Source: Azospirillum rugosum
GTDB taxonomy: Bacteria; Pseudomonadota; Alphaproteobacteria; Azospirillales; Azospirillaceae
NCBI RefSeq assembly: GCF_017876155.1
Contig: NZ_JAGINP010000027.1
Location: forward strand, 45,627 to 109,626
DNA: 64,000 nt
Reading direction: 5' to 3'
Below, one piece after another: positions 8,526 through 17,366 of the stretch (the stretch's first letter is position 1; every line of letters begins with the position of its first letter). The notes under the pieces were generated by a model. The model had not been told where the DNA came from. It worked only from the letters and a program-made list of their open reading frames with translations, and did not search any database. Both the position numbers and the translations under genes were made by a program.

Positions 8526-10346
8526 TCACGGTGCACGGTCGATGACCCCGCTGAGGTGCACGGCGAGTTCGACGGAGAAGCGCCGCTCCGGGTTCTCCAC
8601 GTCGATGCCGAACAGCTCGGCGATGCGGGCCAGCCGGTAGCGCAGCGTCGTCACGTGCAGGCCGAGCTGGTCGGAGCAGGCCTTGGTCCGGCAGCCGGTC
8701 TTCAGGTAGGCGGCCAGCGTCTCCATGTAGGGCGTGCCGTGCCGGCGGTCGTACTCGATCAGCGCGCCGATGCTGTCGGCGACGTAGCCGCGCACCTCGT
8801 CGGTGCTGGCGGCGGCGAGCAGCATCGGCAACGGGCCGAACTGCCGGGCGTCGAGGATGCCGGACCGCCCGAACTCCTGCGCGATGCGGATCATCCGCCA
8901 GGAGCGGTCCCACGCGTCGGCATAGTCCGGGGGCGCGTCGCATCGGTTGGTGAGCACGACGAAGGGCTCCGCGTGCAGGATGTCGGCGACCGCCCGCGCG
9001 ATCTGCGCCATCAGCCGCTTCACCGGCCCCTGGCCGCGCTCGCCGGGGGATGAGTCCACATAGGGAATGATGCAGACCAGCCCGGTCGGGACGGTGACGA
9101 GGGTGCCGGCGACGCCGTGCAGCGGCAGCAGGCGCTGCACCGGAAGGTGAAGGTCGGCCGCGGCGCTGACCGCCTTCGGCCCGCGGTCGGGCAGGCCGAC
9201 GACGATCATCTGGGTCGGCCGGTCGAGGTTGAGCCCGAGGCGCAACGCGCGCTGCCCGATGTCGCGGTGGTCGCGCCAGCGCCGCTCCACCAATTCCAGG
9301 AACAGGTCGGTCAGCGTCCGGTTCTCGTAGCGGAAGCGGATGACGTTGCGCAGCATCTGGATGCTGAGCGCGTGCTTGATGCCGTCGAGCAGCAGCAGGT
9401 CGGCCTGCCCATAGGGCTGCGGGCCCGGAAAGATCATCAGCGCCCCGACCGCCTCGCCGTCGGCGGTCAGCGGGTCGATGCGCGGTGCGGTGCGGATGCG
9501 CGTGCCGCCGACCTCCCAGAACAGGGTGGGCGCGGTGGCGGTGGGGTGGTCGCCGATCGGATGGTCGATGGCGTCGCGCGCCGCTTTCATGATGGTGGGG
9601 CCCAGGCCGGCCGACACCGCCGCCTGCCACGCGGCGTCGGTGATGCCGCTGCCGCAGGGGGCGCGGTCGGCGGTGACGAGGTTGGCGGTGAAATCCACGA
9701 TGACGAGGGAGTAGGGCAGCAGGTCGCGGATCCGCGGCAGGAGCGTGTCCATCGCCCCGTCCTCCAACGCCTGGCGCAGCAGCGAGGTGTTGACCTCCAG
9801 CGCCCGTTGCAGGCGCTCCGCGGACAGGGTCTCGGCGCGCAGCCGGTGCTGGCGCTCCACGGCGATCTCGCCCAGCTGGACGATCATGCCGATGAAGGTC
9901 AGGTCCTCCTCGGTCACGTCCACGATGCTGCGGGACACGACGCTGAGCACCAGGGGCCGGCCCTCGTCGTCGGTGCAATTCATCGGCACGACCAGCACGC
10001 TGTGGTAGTCGCGCTCGAACGCCTCGCGGCGGTAGCCAGGGAACTCCTCCGACACGCGGGCGTCGCGGATGAAGACCGGCTCGTTCCGCCGCAAGGCCAC
10101 CAGCGACGGGCTGGTCGCCAGCTCCCACCGGTCGGACAGCGGGCGCTGGATCAGCGTCGGGTCGTGGCGGACGACCACGAGGCCGTAGCCATGCTCGACG
10201 TCCACCGCCATGATCGACCCCATCGACCAGTTGGCGTGCCGACAGGCGGCCAGGACGAGCCGCTGGAGCACCGTCGCCAGATCCCCGCCTGAATTGATCA
10301 GGCTTGCCACCACCCGCAGAGACTGGATTCGCGACGTCTCGACCAC
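8526..10346 (-). CDS. PucR/CdaR-type regulator with GAF-like sensor
   Basis: About 606 residues from a GTG at 10346 placed directly behind GGAGGAAAC; the ATG at 10442 lacks a ribosome site and adds a low-complexity Gly/Ala/Ile stretch. The N-terminal 170 residues look like a GAF sensor (VVASLINSGGDLATVLQRLV...). The C-terminus is the PucR helix-turn-helix (YLKTGCRTKACSDQLGLHVTTLRYRLARI). PucR-type proteins activate catabolic genes for purines, sugar acids or amines. It ends 15 bp from mmsA (convergent) and lies at the far end of the betaine-importer gene string, whose genes it may control. Confidence 0.88.
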   Translation of the reverse strand: MVETSRIQSLRVVASLINSGGDLATVLQRLVLAACRHANWSMGSIMAVDVEHGYGLVVVRHDPTLIQRPLSDRWELATSPSLVALRRNEPVFIRDARVSEEFPGYRREAFERDYHSVLVVPMNCTDDEGRPLVLSVVSRSIVDVTEEDLTFIGMIVQLGEIAVERQHRLRAETLSAERLQRALEVNTSLLRQALEDGAMDTLLPRIRDLLPYSLVIVDFTANLVTADRAPCGSGITDAAWQAAVSAGLGPTIMKAARDAIDHPIGDHPTATAPTLFWEVGGTRIRTAPRIDPLTADGEAVGALMIFPGPQPYGQADLLLLDGIKHALSIQMLRNVIRFRYENRTLTDLFLELVERRWRDHRDIGQRALRLGLNLDRPTQMIVVGLPDRGPKAVSAAADLHLPVQRLLPLHGVAGTLVTVPTGLVCIIPYVDSSPGERGQGPVKRLMAQIARAVADILHAEPFVVLTNRCDAPPDYADAWDRSWRMIRIAQEFGRSGILDARQFGPLPMLLAAASTDEVRGYVADSIGALIEYDRRHGTPYMETLAAYLKTGCRTKACSDQLGLHVTTLRYRLARIAELFGIDVENPERRFSVELAVHLSGVIDRAP

Positions 10347-10668
10347 GTTTCCTCCGCCAGCGGCCCCAATGGCCCCAATGGCCCAAGCCCCGCCCGCATC
10401 CCGTGTCCCGCCCCACGCGTTGCCCAATGAAACATCGTGCAACGTTTTTTTCGCGGATGTCGCACGGGCGGACAGCGCCGCTTCTTATGACTGCAATCCT
10501 ATCATGCCCGGTGGTGGGGGCGTCAACGCCTAATCCCCTCTCCCCTCTGGGGAGAGGGTTAGGGTGAGGGGGTTGCGCTTTTGCCGGACGCACCGAGAAG
10601 GCGGGGCCCCCTCACCCTCCCCTCTCCCCAGAGGGGAGAGGGTTAAACGGCCAGAGGCGATGGCGCCC
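10347..10668. other. intergenic region upstream of the PucR gene
   Basis: About 320 bp between the PucR start and the end of the MFS gene. The part next to PucR holds a tandem GGCCCCAAT-like repetition (near 10359-10385) and then unremarkable sequence that must contain the PucR promoter. The rest is the GC-rich paired repeat described separately. No additional gene was seen. Confidence 0.6.
10535..10643. repeat. GC-rich paired hairpin repeat, copy A
   Basis: Two hairpins of the form CCCCTCTCCCC-TCTG-GGGGAGAGGG..., each flanked by TTAGGGTGAGGGG or its complement, face each other as a large inverted repeat around a GTTGCGCTTTTGCCGGACG loop. The same loop recurs in copy C (21931..22119). It lies downstream of the MFS gene and could also act as a transcription terminator. 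Confidence 0.85.
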
Positions 10669-11898
10669 TCAGCGCCCCTCCTCCGGTGCGGGTGCCGTGC
10701 GCGGGTCGGGGATGGCCGCACCCGTCAGGCCGTCGGGGCGCAGCGGGCGGAAGGGCAGGCGCAGGGGATCGGGGGTTCGTGTCCGGACCGCGCGGCGGAT
10801 CAGGACGAAGCCGGTCAGCGCGGCGCAGCCGGCGGCGGCGAAGGTGAACAGGCCCGGCGGGCCGAAGCGGTCGAGCAGCAGGGCGCCCGGGACGGGGCCG
10901 GCCATCGCTCCGGCGGCCCAGACGATCAGCAGGCCGCTGACGGTGGGCACGATCCGGCCCGGCGGGACGACGTCGCAGGCGTGGGCGACGCACAGGGCGT
11001 AGAGGCACAGGATCTGGCTGCCCCACAGCGCGAAGCCGACCCACACCGCCCAGGCCGGGCTGCCAGCCGGCAACAGCGCCAGCCCGACGGACAGGACGGC
11101 CCCGTTCCCGGCCACCGCGGCGATCACGACGCGCCGGTCCCGCCGGTCCGACAGCCAGCCGAGCGGCCATTGCGCGAGCAGGCTGCCGCCCTGGAGCGCG
11201 ATGAGCAAGGCCGCCGCCGCGGTGTCGGACAAGCCCACGCGCAGCCCGTACAGCGGGGCGAGCGCCAGCACCGTGCCGGACACGACGCCAACCACGAAGC
11301 AGCCGACCAGGGCGGACGGCGCCAGCCGGAACAGCCCGCGCAGGTCCAACGTGACGGCGGTCGGGAGCGCCGGGGTGACCGGCCGCGCGACGGCAACGGG
11401 AAGGATGGACAGCAGGACCAGCAGGATCAGGGCGCGGAACGGCTGGTCGCCGCCGGGCTCGACCAGGAGGGGGCCGGCCATCAGCGCCAGCTTGGTGGTG
11501 ACCATGTAGGCCGCCAGGACTCGTCCGCGGTTGCCATCCTGCGAGCCGGAGCCAACCCAGCCCTCCACCACCGTGAACAGGCCGGCGAAGCCGGCGCCGG
11601 TCAGCGCGCGCAGCAGCATCCAGCCAACAGCGCCGCCGGCCAGCGGCAAGGCCAGCGCCAGGATCGCCATGAACGCGGCCAGCCCGGCGTAGGCCCGGAC
11701 GAAGCCGAGCCGGCGCACGACCCTGGGCGCCGCCAAACAGCCGGCGGCGAAGCCGACGCCGTAAGCCGACGCGACCATGCCGATGTCGGCCCCCGACAGC
11801 CCCTGCGCCTGCATCCGCAGCGGCAGCAGGGCCTGGAGCAACCCGTTGCCCGCCTGAAGCAGGACCGCGGCCGACATGACCGGCAGCAGCGGAGGCAT
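10669..11898 (-). CDS. MFS transporter
   Basis: About 409 residues, almost entirely hydrophobic with roughly twelve predicted membrane helices in two halves, and MFS-type loop residues after helix 2 (RVVRRLG) and in the second half (LSDRRDRR). The sequence resembles small YcaD-like major facilitator carriers. The ATG at 11898 overlaps the TGA of the 2-hydroxyacid dehydrogenase gene by one base, so it is the last gene of that unit. It probably exports or imports a metabolite related to the preceding enzymes; substrate unknown. Confidence 0.88.
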   Translation of the reverse strand: MPPLLPVMSAAVLLQAGNGLLQALLPLRMQAQGLSGADIGMVASAYGVGFAAGCLAAPRVVRRLGFVRAYAGLAAFMAILALALPLAGGAVGWMLLRALTGAGFAGLFTVVEGWVGSGSQDGNRGRVLAAYMVTTKLALMAGPLLVEPGGDQPFRALILLVLLSILPVAVARPVTPALPTAVTLDLRGLFRLAPSALVGCFVVGVVSGTVLALAPLYGLRVGLSDTAAAALLIALQGGSLLAQWPLGWLSDRRDRRVVIAAVAGNGAVLSVGLALLPAGSPAWAVWVGFALWGSQILCLYALCVAHACDVVPPGRIVPTVSGLLIVWAAGAMAGPVPGALLLDRFGPPGLFTFAAAGCAALTGFVLIRRAVRTRTPDPLRLPFRPLRPDGLTGAAIPDPRTAPAPEEGR

Positions 11899-12824
11899 CA
11901 ATAGCCGCGCCCCCGGTCGATCACATTCGCCAGGGGCCGTCCCTCCCGGAAGGCGGTCACGGTCGCCACCACCTGCTCCACGGCCTGGGACGGGTGGGTG
12001 GCCGCCGCGCTGTGCGGGGAGACGCGGACGCGCGGGTGGCCCCAGAAGGGATGACCGGCCGGCAGGGGCTCCTCGCTGAACACGTCCAGGCTGGCCCCGG
12101 CCAGATGGCCGCGGTCGAGCGCGTCCAGCAGGTCGGCCTCATTCAGATGCGCGCCACGTCCGGCGTTGATCAGGACGGCACCGGCCGGCAGGCGGTCGAA
12201 CAGGCGCCGGTCCAGGATGCCCTGGGTGTCGGCGGTCAGCGGCAGCAGGCAGACCAGCTGGTCGCACTGTGGCAGCATCGCCGCCAACCCGTCGGGTCCG
12301 GCGAGGCTCTCCACGCCGGCCAAGTGCTTCGGCGACCGGCTCCAGCCCAGCACGCGGTAGCCCAGCGTGGTGAGGACGCGGGCGGCGGCGCTTCCCAGCT
12401 CCCCCAGGCCGAGGAGGCCGATGGTGACCTCGCGGGCCGGCCGGTAGGGCAGCCATTGCCAGACGCCGGCCTTCTGCGCGGCGTCGAACGCGTCGGAATG
12501 GCGGTGCCAGCGCAGCACCTGGAGCGCCACGAAGCCGGCCATGTCGTCGCTCAGGCTGTCCGACACCATGCGGACGAGCGGCACGTCGGGCAGGGTCGGG
12601 TCCCGCAACAGGGTCTCGACCCCGGCGCCGAGCGACATCACCAGCCGCAGGTTCGACAGGCCGGCGAAGACGCCCTGCGGCGGCTGCCAGACCAGCGCCA
12701 TGTCGATGTCGGCCGGGTCGCCGACATCGGGCCAGACGCGCATTGGCAAGCCGGGCAGGCGGCGGCCCAGCGCGTCGCGCCACAGGCCGGCGTTGTCGAT
12801 GTTCGAACAGAAGAGCAGCGTCAT
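11898..12824 (-). CDS. 2-hydroxyacid dehydrogenase, glyoxylate/hydroxypyruvate reductase A-like
   Basis: A 308-residue D-isomer-specific 2-hydroxyacid dehydrogenase. The Rossmann motif GLLGLGELGSAAA is near residue 150, followed by the catalytic region (LINAGRGAHLNEADL, then DVFSEEPLPAGHPFW and SPHSAAATHP). Length and the DVFxxEPLPxxHPFW/PHxAA blocks fit the GhrA subgroup, which reduces glyoxylate or hydroxypyruvate with NADPH. It starts 7 bp after the DUF1185 gene and overlaps the MFS gene by one base. Its place in a betaine-uptake gene string suggests reduction of a glyoxylate-like intermediate, but this is inferred. Confidence 0.88.
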   Translation of the reverse strand: MTLLFCSNIDNAGLWRDALGRRLPGLPMRVWPDVGDPADIDMALVWQPPQGVFAGLSNLRLVMSLGAGVETLLRDPTLPDVPLVRMVSDSLSDDMAGFVALQVLRWHRHSDAFDAAQKAGVWQWLPYRPAREVTIGLLGLGELGSAAARVLTTLGYRVLGWSRSPKHLAGVESLAGPDGLAAMLPQCDQLVCLLPLTADTQGILDRRLFDRLPAGAVLINAGRGAHLNEADLLDALDRGHLAGASLDVFSEEPLPAGHPFWGHPRVRVSPHSAAATHPSQAVEQVVATVTAFREGRPLANVIDRGRGY

Positions 12825-12831
12825 GGAGGGC

Positions 12832-13428
12832 TCACGCCTGGGCGGGGGCCTTTTCGGCCTCCATTTCCGCCATGTCGAGGAAGCGGTCGCCGATGCGCGG
12901 GTGGGCGCGGCTGCCGTCCGACGCGCCGATGGCGACCAGCAGCTCGTCCGGGCCGGGGGCGTCGGGAACCTGGAAGTTGGCGGTCAGGAAATGCGCGCGC
13001 TTGCCGGTCTCCGTCTTGTGGATCATCGGCAGGGCGAGCAGCGCGCCCGCGGCGTTGCGCGTGTTGGTGAAGCTGAGGAAGGTGGTCCCGCCCGCCGCCT
13101 CGCGGAACATGTTGCCGAAGCGCAGCGTGTGGATCAGGGCCGAGGCGTGCTCGATCTCCCCGTTCACGCCGACGGAGGCCGCCTTGCCGTAGGCCTCGAT
13201 GCGCTCGGCCGGCATCAGGGCGGTGAGGCGCCGGGTCATCTCCGCGCCCAGCACCGGCGCGATGCGCAGGATCTCCGGCCGCAGGTTCTCCACGAAGCCC
13301 TGGCCGGCCCAGGGGTTGCGCAGCACCGCGGCGACCACGACCGACGTGATCGGCCGCTCCGCGGCCTTGCCGCCCTCGACGATGGTTTCCTCGATGAAGG
13401 TGGAGATCTTGCGCAGTCCGATGTCCAT
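12832..13428 (-). CDS. amino acid synthesis family protein (DUF1185)
   Basis: About 198 residues starting MDIGLRKISTFIEETI. The blocks VVVAAVLRNPWAGQGFVENL and MIHKTETGKRAHFLTANFQVPDAPGPDELLVAIGASDGSRAHPRIGD (seen in part) are typical of the DUF1185 family. The name derives from an old genetic annotation and no reaction is established. The start at 13428 has GGACGGGAC upstream; Met codons at 13452 and 13473 are less likely. These genes often sit beside luciferase-like monooxygenases and flavin reductases, as here, so a role in the same catabolic pathway is plausible. Confidence 0.85.
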   Translation of the reverse strand: MDIGLRKISTFIEETIVEGGKAAERPITSVVVAAVLRNPWAGQGFVENLRPEILRIAPVLGAEMTRRLTALMPAERIEAYGKAASVGVNGEIEHASALIHTLRFGNMFREAAGGTTFLSFTNTRNAAGALLALPMIHKTETGKRAHFLTANFQVPDAPGPDELLVAIGASDGSRAHPRIGDRFLDMAEMEAEKAPAQA

Positions 13429-13479
13429 AATGTCCCGTCCGGTTGTGTTCATTGCGATTGCGGCGCATGGCAATGTCTT

Positions 13480-13655
13480 TCCCTCTCCCCTCCGGGGAGA
13501 GGGTTAGGGTGAGGGGGCAGCACAGGCATCGCCTGTGCCAGGGGATGGCGAAGGGGCAGTATGCCCCTTCGCGGCGCGCGAAGCGCGCCGGCCCCCTCAC
13601 CCTTCCCACGCTTCGCGTGGGCCCCTTCCCTCTCCCCGGAGGGGAGAGGGAAGTC
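13480..13655. repeat. GC-rich paired hairpin repeat, copy B
   Basis: Two inward-facing hairpins (CCCTCTCCCC-TCC-GGGGAGAGGG with GTTAGGGTGAGGGGG tail, and the complementary pair at 13619-13650) bracket a GC-rich insert with its own small dyads. It lies in the 240-bp gap between the DUF1185 gene and the substrate-binding protein gene, so transcription of the downstream enzymes must pass through it. Confidence 0.85.
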
Positions 13656-13669
13656 ACTGTGCGCCTGCC

Positions 13670-14710
13670 TCAGCTCGCGGCCTTGGCGCTGGCGACCCAC
13701 TGGTCGAAGGTGGGCTTGTTGGCGGAGAGCCATTCCTGGGCAAGGGCGCGGATGTGGCTGTCGCTGGCGCCCTTCTCGCTGATGGCGCGCTCCCAGCCGG
13801 CCCAGGTCTGCAGCGGGAAGCCGATGTTTTCGACCAGGGCCTTCACCGCGGGGTTGGCGGCGATGAAGTCGCGGTTGGCGACGGTGTTCCAGTTCCAGGA
13901 GGCCATCGCCATGCGGCACGGGTCGGCGCCGCCGGCGCAGCCCGTCACGCCGTTGACCAGCGCGGTGCCCTTGTTGGGGACCGACGGGGGCAGGGCGTCG
14001 AAGGGAGTGGGCAGCCAGACCACGTCCTTGCCGGGGATCAGCGTGTTGGTGACCCAGGACGGGCTCCAGGCATAGAAGAAGGCGGGCTCGCCGCGGCGGA
14101 CGCGGGCGACGGCCTCCACCATCAGAGGCTCGTACTTGCCGCGGACGGAGTTCACCGTGTCCTTCAGGCCGAACTTGTCGAGCTGGAAGTCCACCACGTC
14201 GCCGCAGCTCCAGCCCGGATCGCAGTTGACGAGATCCGCCTTGCCGCCCTTGCCGAACAGCGCGGCGATCTTCGGATCCTTCATCTGCTCCAGCGAGGTG
14301 ATCTTGTGGGCGTCGGCCGTCTTCTTGTCGATCAGGTAGCCGTTGACGCCGCCCTCCTTGATCAGGCCGCCGCCGACGATCGTCGCCTGCTGTTCCACCT
14401 TGCGGAAGGCGGGCTCGCGCTGCGGGAAGTTGATGTCGGTGGCGATGTCCAGGTCGCCCTGCGCCGCCGCCTGGAAGAACAGCGTGGTGCTGAGGGTGCT
14501 GAGCTTGACCGAGTAGCCAAGCTCCTTGAAGGCGGCGGAGACGATCTGGGCGGTGACGTAGTTGGCGCCCAGGCTGTCGGATTGGGCGTAGCGGATGGTC
14601 TTGCCCTTGCCGGGCTGGTCGGCGGCCAGCGCCGGCTGCACGCAGGCCGCGGCGAGGATGGCGGCGGCGGTCAGCGTCTTCGCAATGGATTTGGGCATCA
14701 GGAAGGACAT
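13670..14710 (-). CDS. proX: glycine betaine/proline-type ABC transporter substrate-binding protein
   Basis: A 346-residue periplasmic binding protein with a Sec signal peptide (KSIAKTLTAAAILAAACVQPALA, cleavage near residue 29). The OpuAC/ProX-type fold is indicated by the quaternary-amine binding style (DPGWSCGDVVDF, FYAWSPSW, WNWNTVANRDF) and two cysteine pairs that may form disulfides. It is encoded 45 bp after the permease gene. ProX proteins bind betaines through aromatic cages. Given the neighbouring oxygenase cluster the ligand may be a catabolic betaine such as trigonelline rather than an osmolyte; this is inferred. Confidence 0.9.
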   Translation of the reverse strand: MSFLMPKSIAKTLTAAAILAAACVQPALAADQPGKGKTIRYAQSDSLGANYVTAQIVSAAFKELGYSVKLSTLSTTLFFQAAAQGDLDIATDINFPQREPAFRKVEQQATIVGGGLIKEGGVNGYLIDKKTADAHKITSLEQMKDPKIAALFGKGGKADLVNCDPGWSCGDVVDFQLDKFGLKDTVNSVRGKYEPLMVEAVARVRRGEPAFFYAWSPSWVTNTLIPGKDVVWLPTPFDALPPSVPNKGTALVNGVTGCAGGADPCRMAMASWNWNTVANRDFIAANPAVKALVENIGFPLQTWAGWERAISEKGASDSHIRALAQEWLSANKPTFDQWVASAKAAS

Positions 14711-14755
14711 GGCGGACTCCTGGAACGGGGTCGGGACGGAAGCGGGGAGGGGGAG

Positions 14756-15718
14756 TTACTGGTCCGGGTTGGCGACGGCCGGGCCGCCGACCGCATTGGC
14801 GCCAACCGTCTTGCCTTCTATCGCGCGGTCGGGGCGAAAGAGGCCGCGCAGGCTGCGGAGCAGCGGGCGCCCGCCGGGGCCGCCGGGCTGGGCGAGCTTC
14901 TGCGTGATGCGGTCGAGCACCATGGCGAGCAGCACGATGGCGATGCCGCCGACCGCGGCGCGGCCGACGTCGAGCCGGCCGAGGCCCTGGAGGACCACGA
15001 GGCCGAGACCCTCCGCGCCGATCATGGCGACGACGACGGACATGACCATGGCGGTCAGCACGGTCTGGTTCAGGCCGCCGAGGATGGTGGGCACGGCCAG
15101 CGGAAGCTGGACCTCCCACAGAAGCTGCCGCTTGGTGGCGCCGAAGGCGAGACCGGCCTCCACCATCTCGGTCTCGACCATGCGGATGCCGAGGTTGGTG
15201 AAGCGGATCAGCGGCGGGGCCGCCGCGGTCACCACGGCCACCTCGCCCGGCACCGTGCCGACGCCGAACAGCATGACCACCGGCACCAGATACACGAAGG
15301 TCGGGGTGGTCTGCATGATGTCGAGCACCGGGCGGACGACGCTCCACATCCGGTCGCTGCGGGCGCAGCCGATGCCGATCGGGATGCCGACGGCCGCGCA
15401 GATGACGATGGCGGTGGTGATCAGCGACAGGGTCGTCATCGCCTCCGACCAGACGCCCAGCGCGGCGATGGCGACCAGCGCGATGGCGGTGAAGGCCGCG
15501 ACCCCCAGGCTGGCGAGGCGCCAGGCCAGCAGCACGGCCACCGCCACGAAGGCGAGGAAGGGGATCTCGTGCAGCAGGTAGATGTTCAGGTTCAGGACAT
15601 ACTCGACCGGCCATTTGATGGCGAGGAAGAGCGGGCGCAGGTTCAGCGCGAGCCACGCCACGCCGTCCTGGATCCAGCTGTCGACCGGGAAGACGGCCAA
15701 GTCGTCGGCGTCAAGCAT
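14756..15718 (-). CDS. proW: glycine betaine/proline-type ABC transporter permease
   Basis: A 320-residue inner-membrane permease with about six or seven hydrophobic segments and the BPD_transp_1 loop (EAGLAFGATKRQLLWEVQLPLAVPTILGGLNQ) that contacts the ATPase. The D-x-M-Q-T-x-P-x-F-V-Y-L block (LDIMQTTPTFVYLVP) is characteristic of ProW/OpuAB. The start overlaps the end of the proV gene by 8 bp, so the subunits are translationally coupled. Confidence 0.95.
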   Translation of the reverse strand: MLDADDLAVFPVDSWIQDGVAWLALNLRPLFLAIKWPVEYVLNLNIYLLHEIPFLAFVAVAVLLAWRLASLGVAAFTAIALVAIAALGVWSEAMTTLSLITTAIVICAAVGIPIGIGCARSDRMWSVVRPVLDIMQTTPTFVYLVPVVMLFGVGTVPGEVAVVTAAAPPLIRFTNLGIRMVETEMVEAGLAFGATKRQLLWEVQLPLAVPTILGGLNQTVLTAMVMSVVVAMIGAEGLGLVVLQGLGRLDVGRAAVGGIAIVLLAMVLDRITQKLAQPGGPGGRPLLRSLRGLFRPDRAIEGKTVGANAVGGPAVANPDQ

Positions 15719-16901
15719 GCGGGCCTCCCGCGGGTTGGGGGGGAGGGGCGGAGGCGATGCCCGCCAGGATGCGGTCGGCGGCGAGCGTGCCGGTCAGCCG
15801 GCCCTCGGTGTCGACGACCGCCATGGGCCGGCCGGCCCGGTGGGCGCGGGCGGCGTCGAGCAGGCTGTCGCACTCGCGCACCGTGACGACGTCCTTGCGC
15901 AGAAGGTTGCCGAGGCTGGTGCCACCGTTGCGCAGGGTGCGCAGCGTGTCGGCGTCCAGCGCCCCGACGACGCGGCCGGCGTCGTCCAGCACCAGCCCGC
16001 CGCCGTCGCCGGTCTCCGCCAGGGACAGGCCGGCGGCCAGTGGAACAGGGGCGACCGGGTTCATCGCCGAGCGGGCGTCGAACAGGCGGGAGCGGTCGAC
16101 CTCGCGGGTGAAGGCGGCGACATAGTCGCTGCCGGGGTCGAGCACGATGGACTGCGGCGTGCCTTCGCGGACCAGTTCCCCGTCGGCCATGATGGCGATG
16201 CGGGTGCCGAGCTTCAGCGCCTCCTGGAAGTCGTGGGTGATGAACAGGATCGTCTTCTTCAGGCTGCGCTGAAGGCGCAGAAGCTCGTCCTGCATCTCCG
16301 TGCGGATCAGCGGGTCGAGCGCGCTGAAGGCCTCGTCCATGATCAGCACGTCGGCGTCGGTGGCGAGCGCGCGGGCCAGCCCGACGCGCTGGCGCATGCC
16401 GCCGCTCAACTCGTGCGGGTAGTGGTTGCCCCAGCGGGCGAGTCCGACGATGGACAGCACCTCCTCCGCCCGCTGCCGCCGGACGCGCGGCGCGACGCCC
16501 TGGAGCTTCAGGCCGAACTCCGTATTCTCGGCGACGGTGCGGTTGGGCAGCAGGGCGAAATGCTGGAACACCATGGAGATGCGCGTGCGGCGGATGTCGC
16601 GCAATTCCGCCTCGCCGGCGGTGACGATGTCCTGGCCGTCCAGCAGGATGCGGCCGGCGCTGGGTTCGTTCAGGCGGTTGATGCAGCGCGCCAGGGTCGA
16701 CTTGCCCGACCCCGACAGGCCCATCACCATGTAGATGGCGCCGGTCGGCACCGACAGTGAAACGTCGTTCAACCCTACTACGATTCCGGTTTTTGCCAGC
16801 ACTTCGGCCTTTTTGGCGCCCTGGGCCAGCATCCGAAGGGCCGGTTCGGGAGATTTGGAGAAGACTTTATAGAGATTCTCTACCCTCAGTCGTTCGGTCA
16901 C
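15711..16901 (-). CDS. proV: glycine betaine/proline-type ABC transporter ATP-binding protein
   Basis: A 396-residue ATPase with Walker A GLSGSGKST near residue 69, signature LSGGMRQRVGLARAL, Walker B VLIMDEAFSALDP and H-loop FITHDFQEAL. The C-terminal 110 residues look like a pair of degenerate CBS repeats, as in ProV/OpuAA where they sense ionic strength. It is the first gene of proVWX. The 150-bp gap upstream should contain the promoter. Confidence 0.95.
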   Translation of the reverse strand: MTERLRVENLYKVFSKSPEPALRMLAQGAKKAEVLAKTGIVVGLNDVSLSVPTGAIYMVMGLSGSGKSTLARCINRLNEPSAGRILLDGQDIVTAGEAELRDIRRTRISMVFQHFALLPNRTVAENTEFGLKLQGVAPRVRRQRAEEVLSIVGLARWGNHYPHELSGGMRQRVGLARALATDADVLIMDEAFSALDPLIRTEMQDELLRLQRSLKKTILFITHDFQEALKLGTRIAIMADGELVREGTPQSIVLDPGSDYVAAFTREVDRSRLFDARSAMNPVAPVPLAAGLSLAETGDGGGLVLDDAGRVVGALDADTLRTLRNGGTSLGNLLRKDVVTVRECDSLLDAARAHRAGRPMAVVDTEGRLTGTLAADRILAGIASAPPPQPAGGPHA

Positions 16902-16969
16902 AACCGTCTCCCATCGTTGTGGTCGGTGGGCTTTCCCTGTCTCTTGAGTTTTTTACTTCTTGCCATTAG

Positions 16970-16984
16970 GACGCCCTGGGCGTC
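16970..16984. promoter_or_regulatory. 15-bp dyad upstream of proV
   Basis: GACGCCC-T-GGGCGTC, perfectly symmetric about one base, lies 69 bp upstream of the proV start in the gap between the oxygenase operon and the transporter operon. Its short centre favours a protein-binding site over an RNA hairpin. No regulator is assigned. Confidence 0.35.
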
Positions 16985-17051
16985 TTCCTGTCTTCCGTCG
17001 AATCGGCGGAATTGACGGATTATCGTTCCTGCGAAACGCAGCAAGGTGCGG

Positions 17052-17366
17052 TCACTTCAGCGGCGAAAAGGATGTGGGCAGCAGGATGCGGTTTTCCGCC
17101 GTCTCGATCAGCGCCGTCAGCTTCGGGATGAATTCCTGCCAGCGCGGATCCTCGGAAAGCCGCTGGCGGCGGGTCGTCCGGTCCTCGAAATCGGCGTAGC
17201 CCCACATGTGGACGACGTGGTTGAGCGGGCCGATCTCGCTGACGAAATAGCCGATCAGGTTGCCGAGGATCGGTTGCTGGATCGCCAGCCCTTCGTTCTG
17301 CACCAGCGCCAGATACTCGCGCAGCTTGCCGGAACGGATGCGGTAGTTGCGTTCCTCGACGATCAT
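17052..17366 (-). CDS. NIPSNAP family protein
   Basis: A 104-residue protein (MIVEERNYRIRSGKLREYLALV... HVVHMWGYADFEDRTTRRQRL) that matches the NIPSNAP ferredoxin-like alpha+beta barrel family. Members lack a defined reaction but are common in aromatic and heterocycle degradation clusters, where they may bind reactive intermediates. The ATG overlaps the TGA of the CMD gene as ATGA, making it the last gene of the oxygenase operon. Confidence 0.88.
   Translation of the reverse strand: MIVEERNYRIRSGKLREYLALVQNEGLAIQQPILGNLIGYFVSEIGPLNHVVHMWGYADFEDRTTRRQRLSEDPRWQEFIPKLTALIETAENRILLPTSFSPLK

Noticed and set aside
10347..10442. ATG 10442 as start of the PucR regulator
   Set aside because: The GTG at 10346 has GGAGGAAAC immediately upstream, while the longer N-terminus is translated from a GGCCCCAAT tandem repeat.
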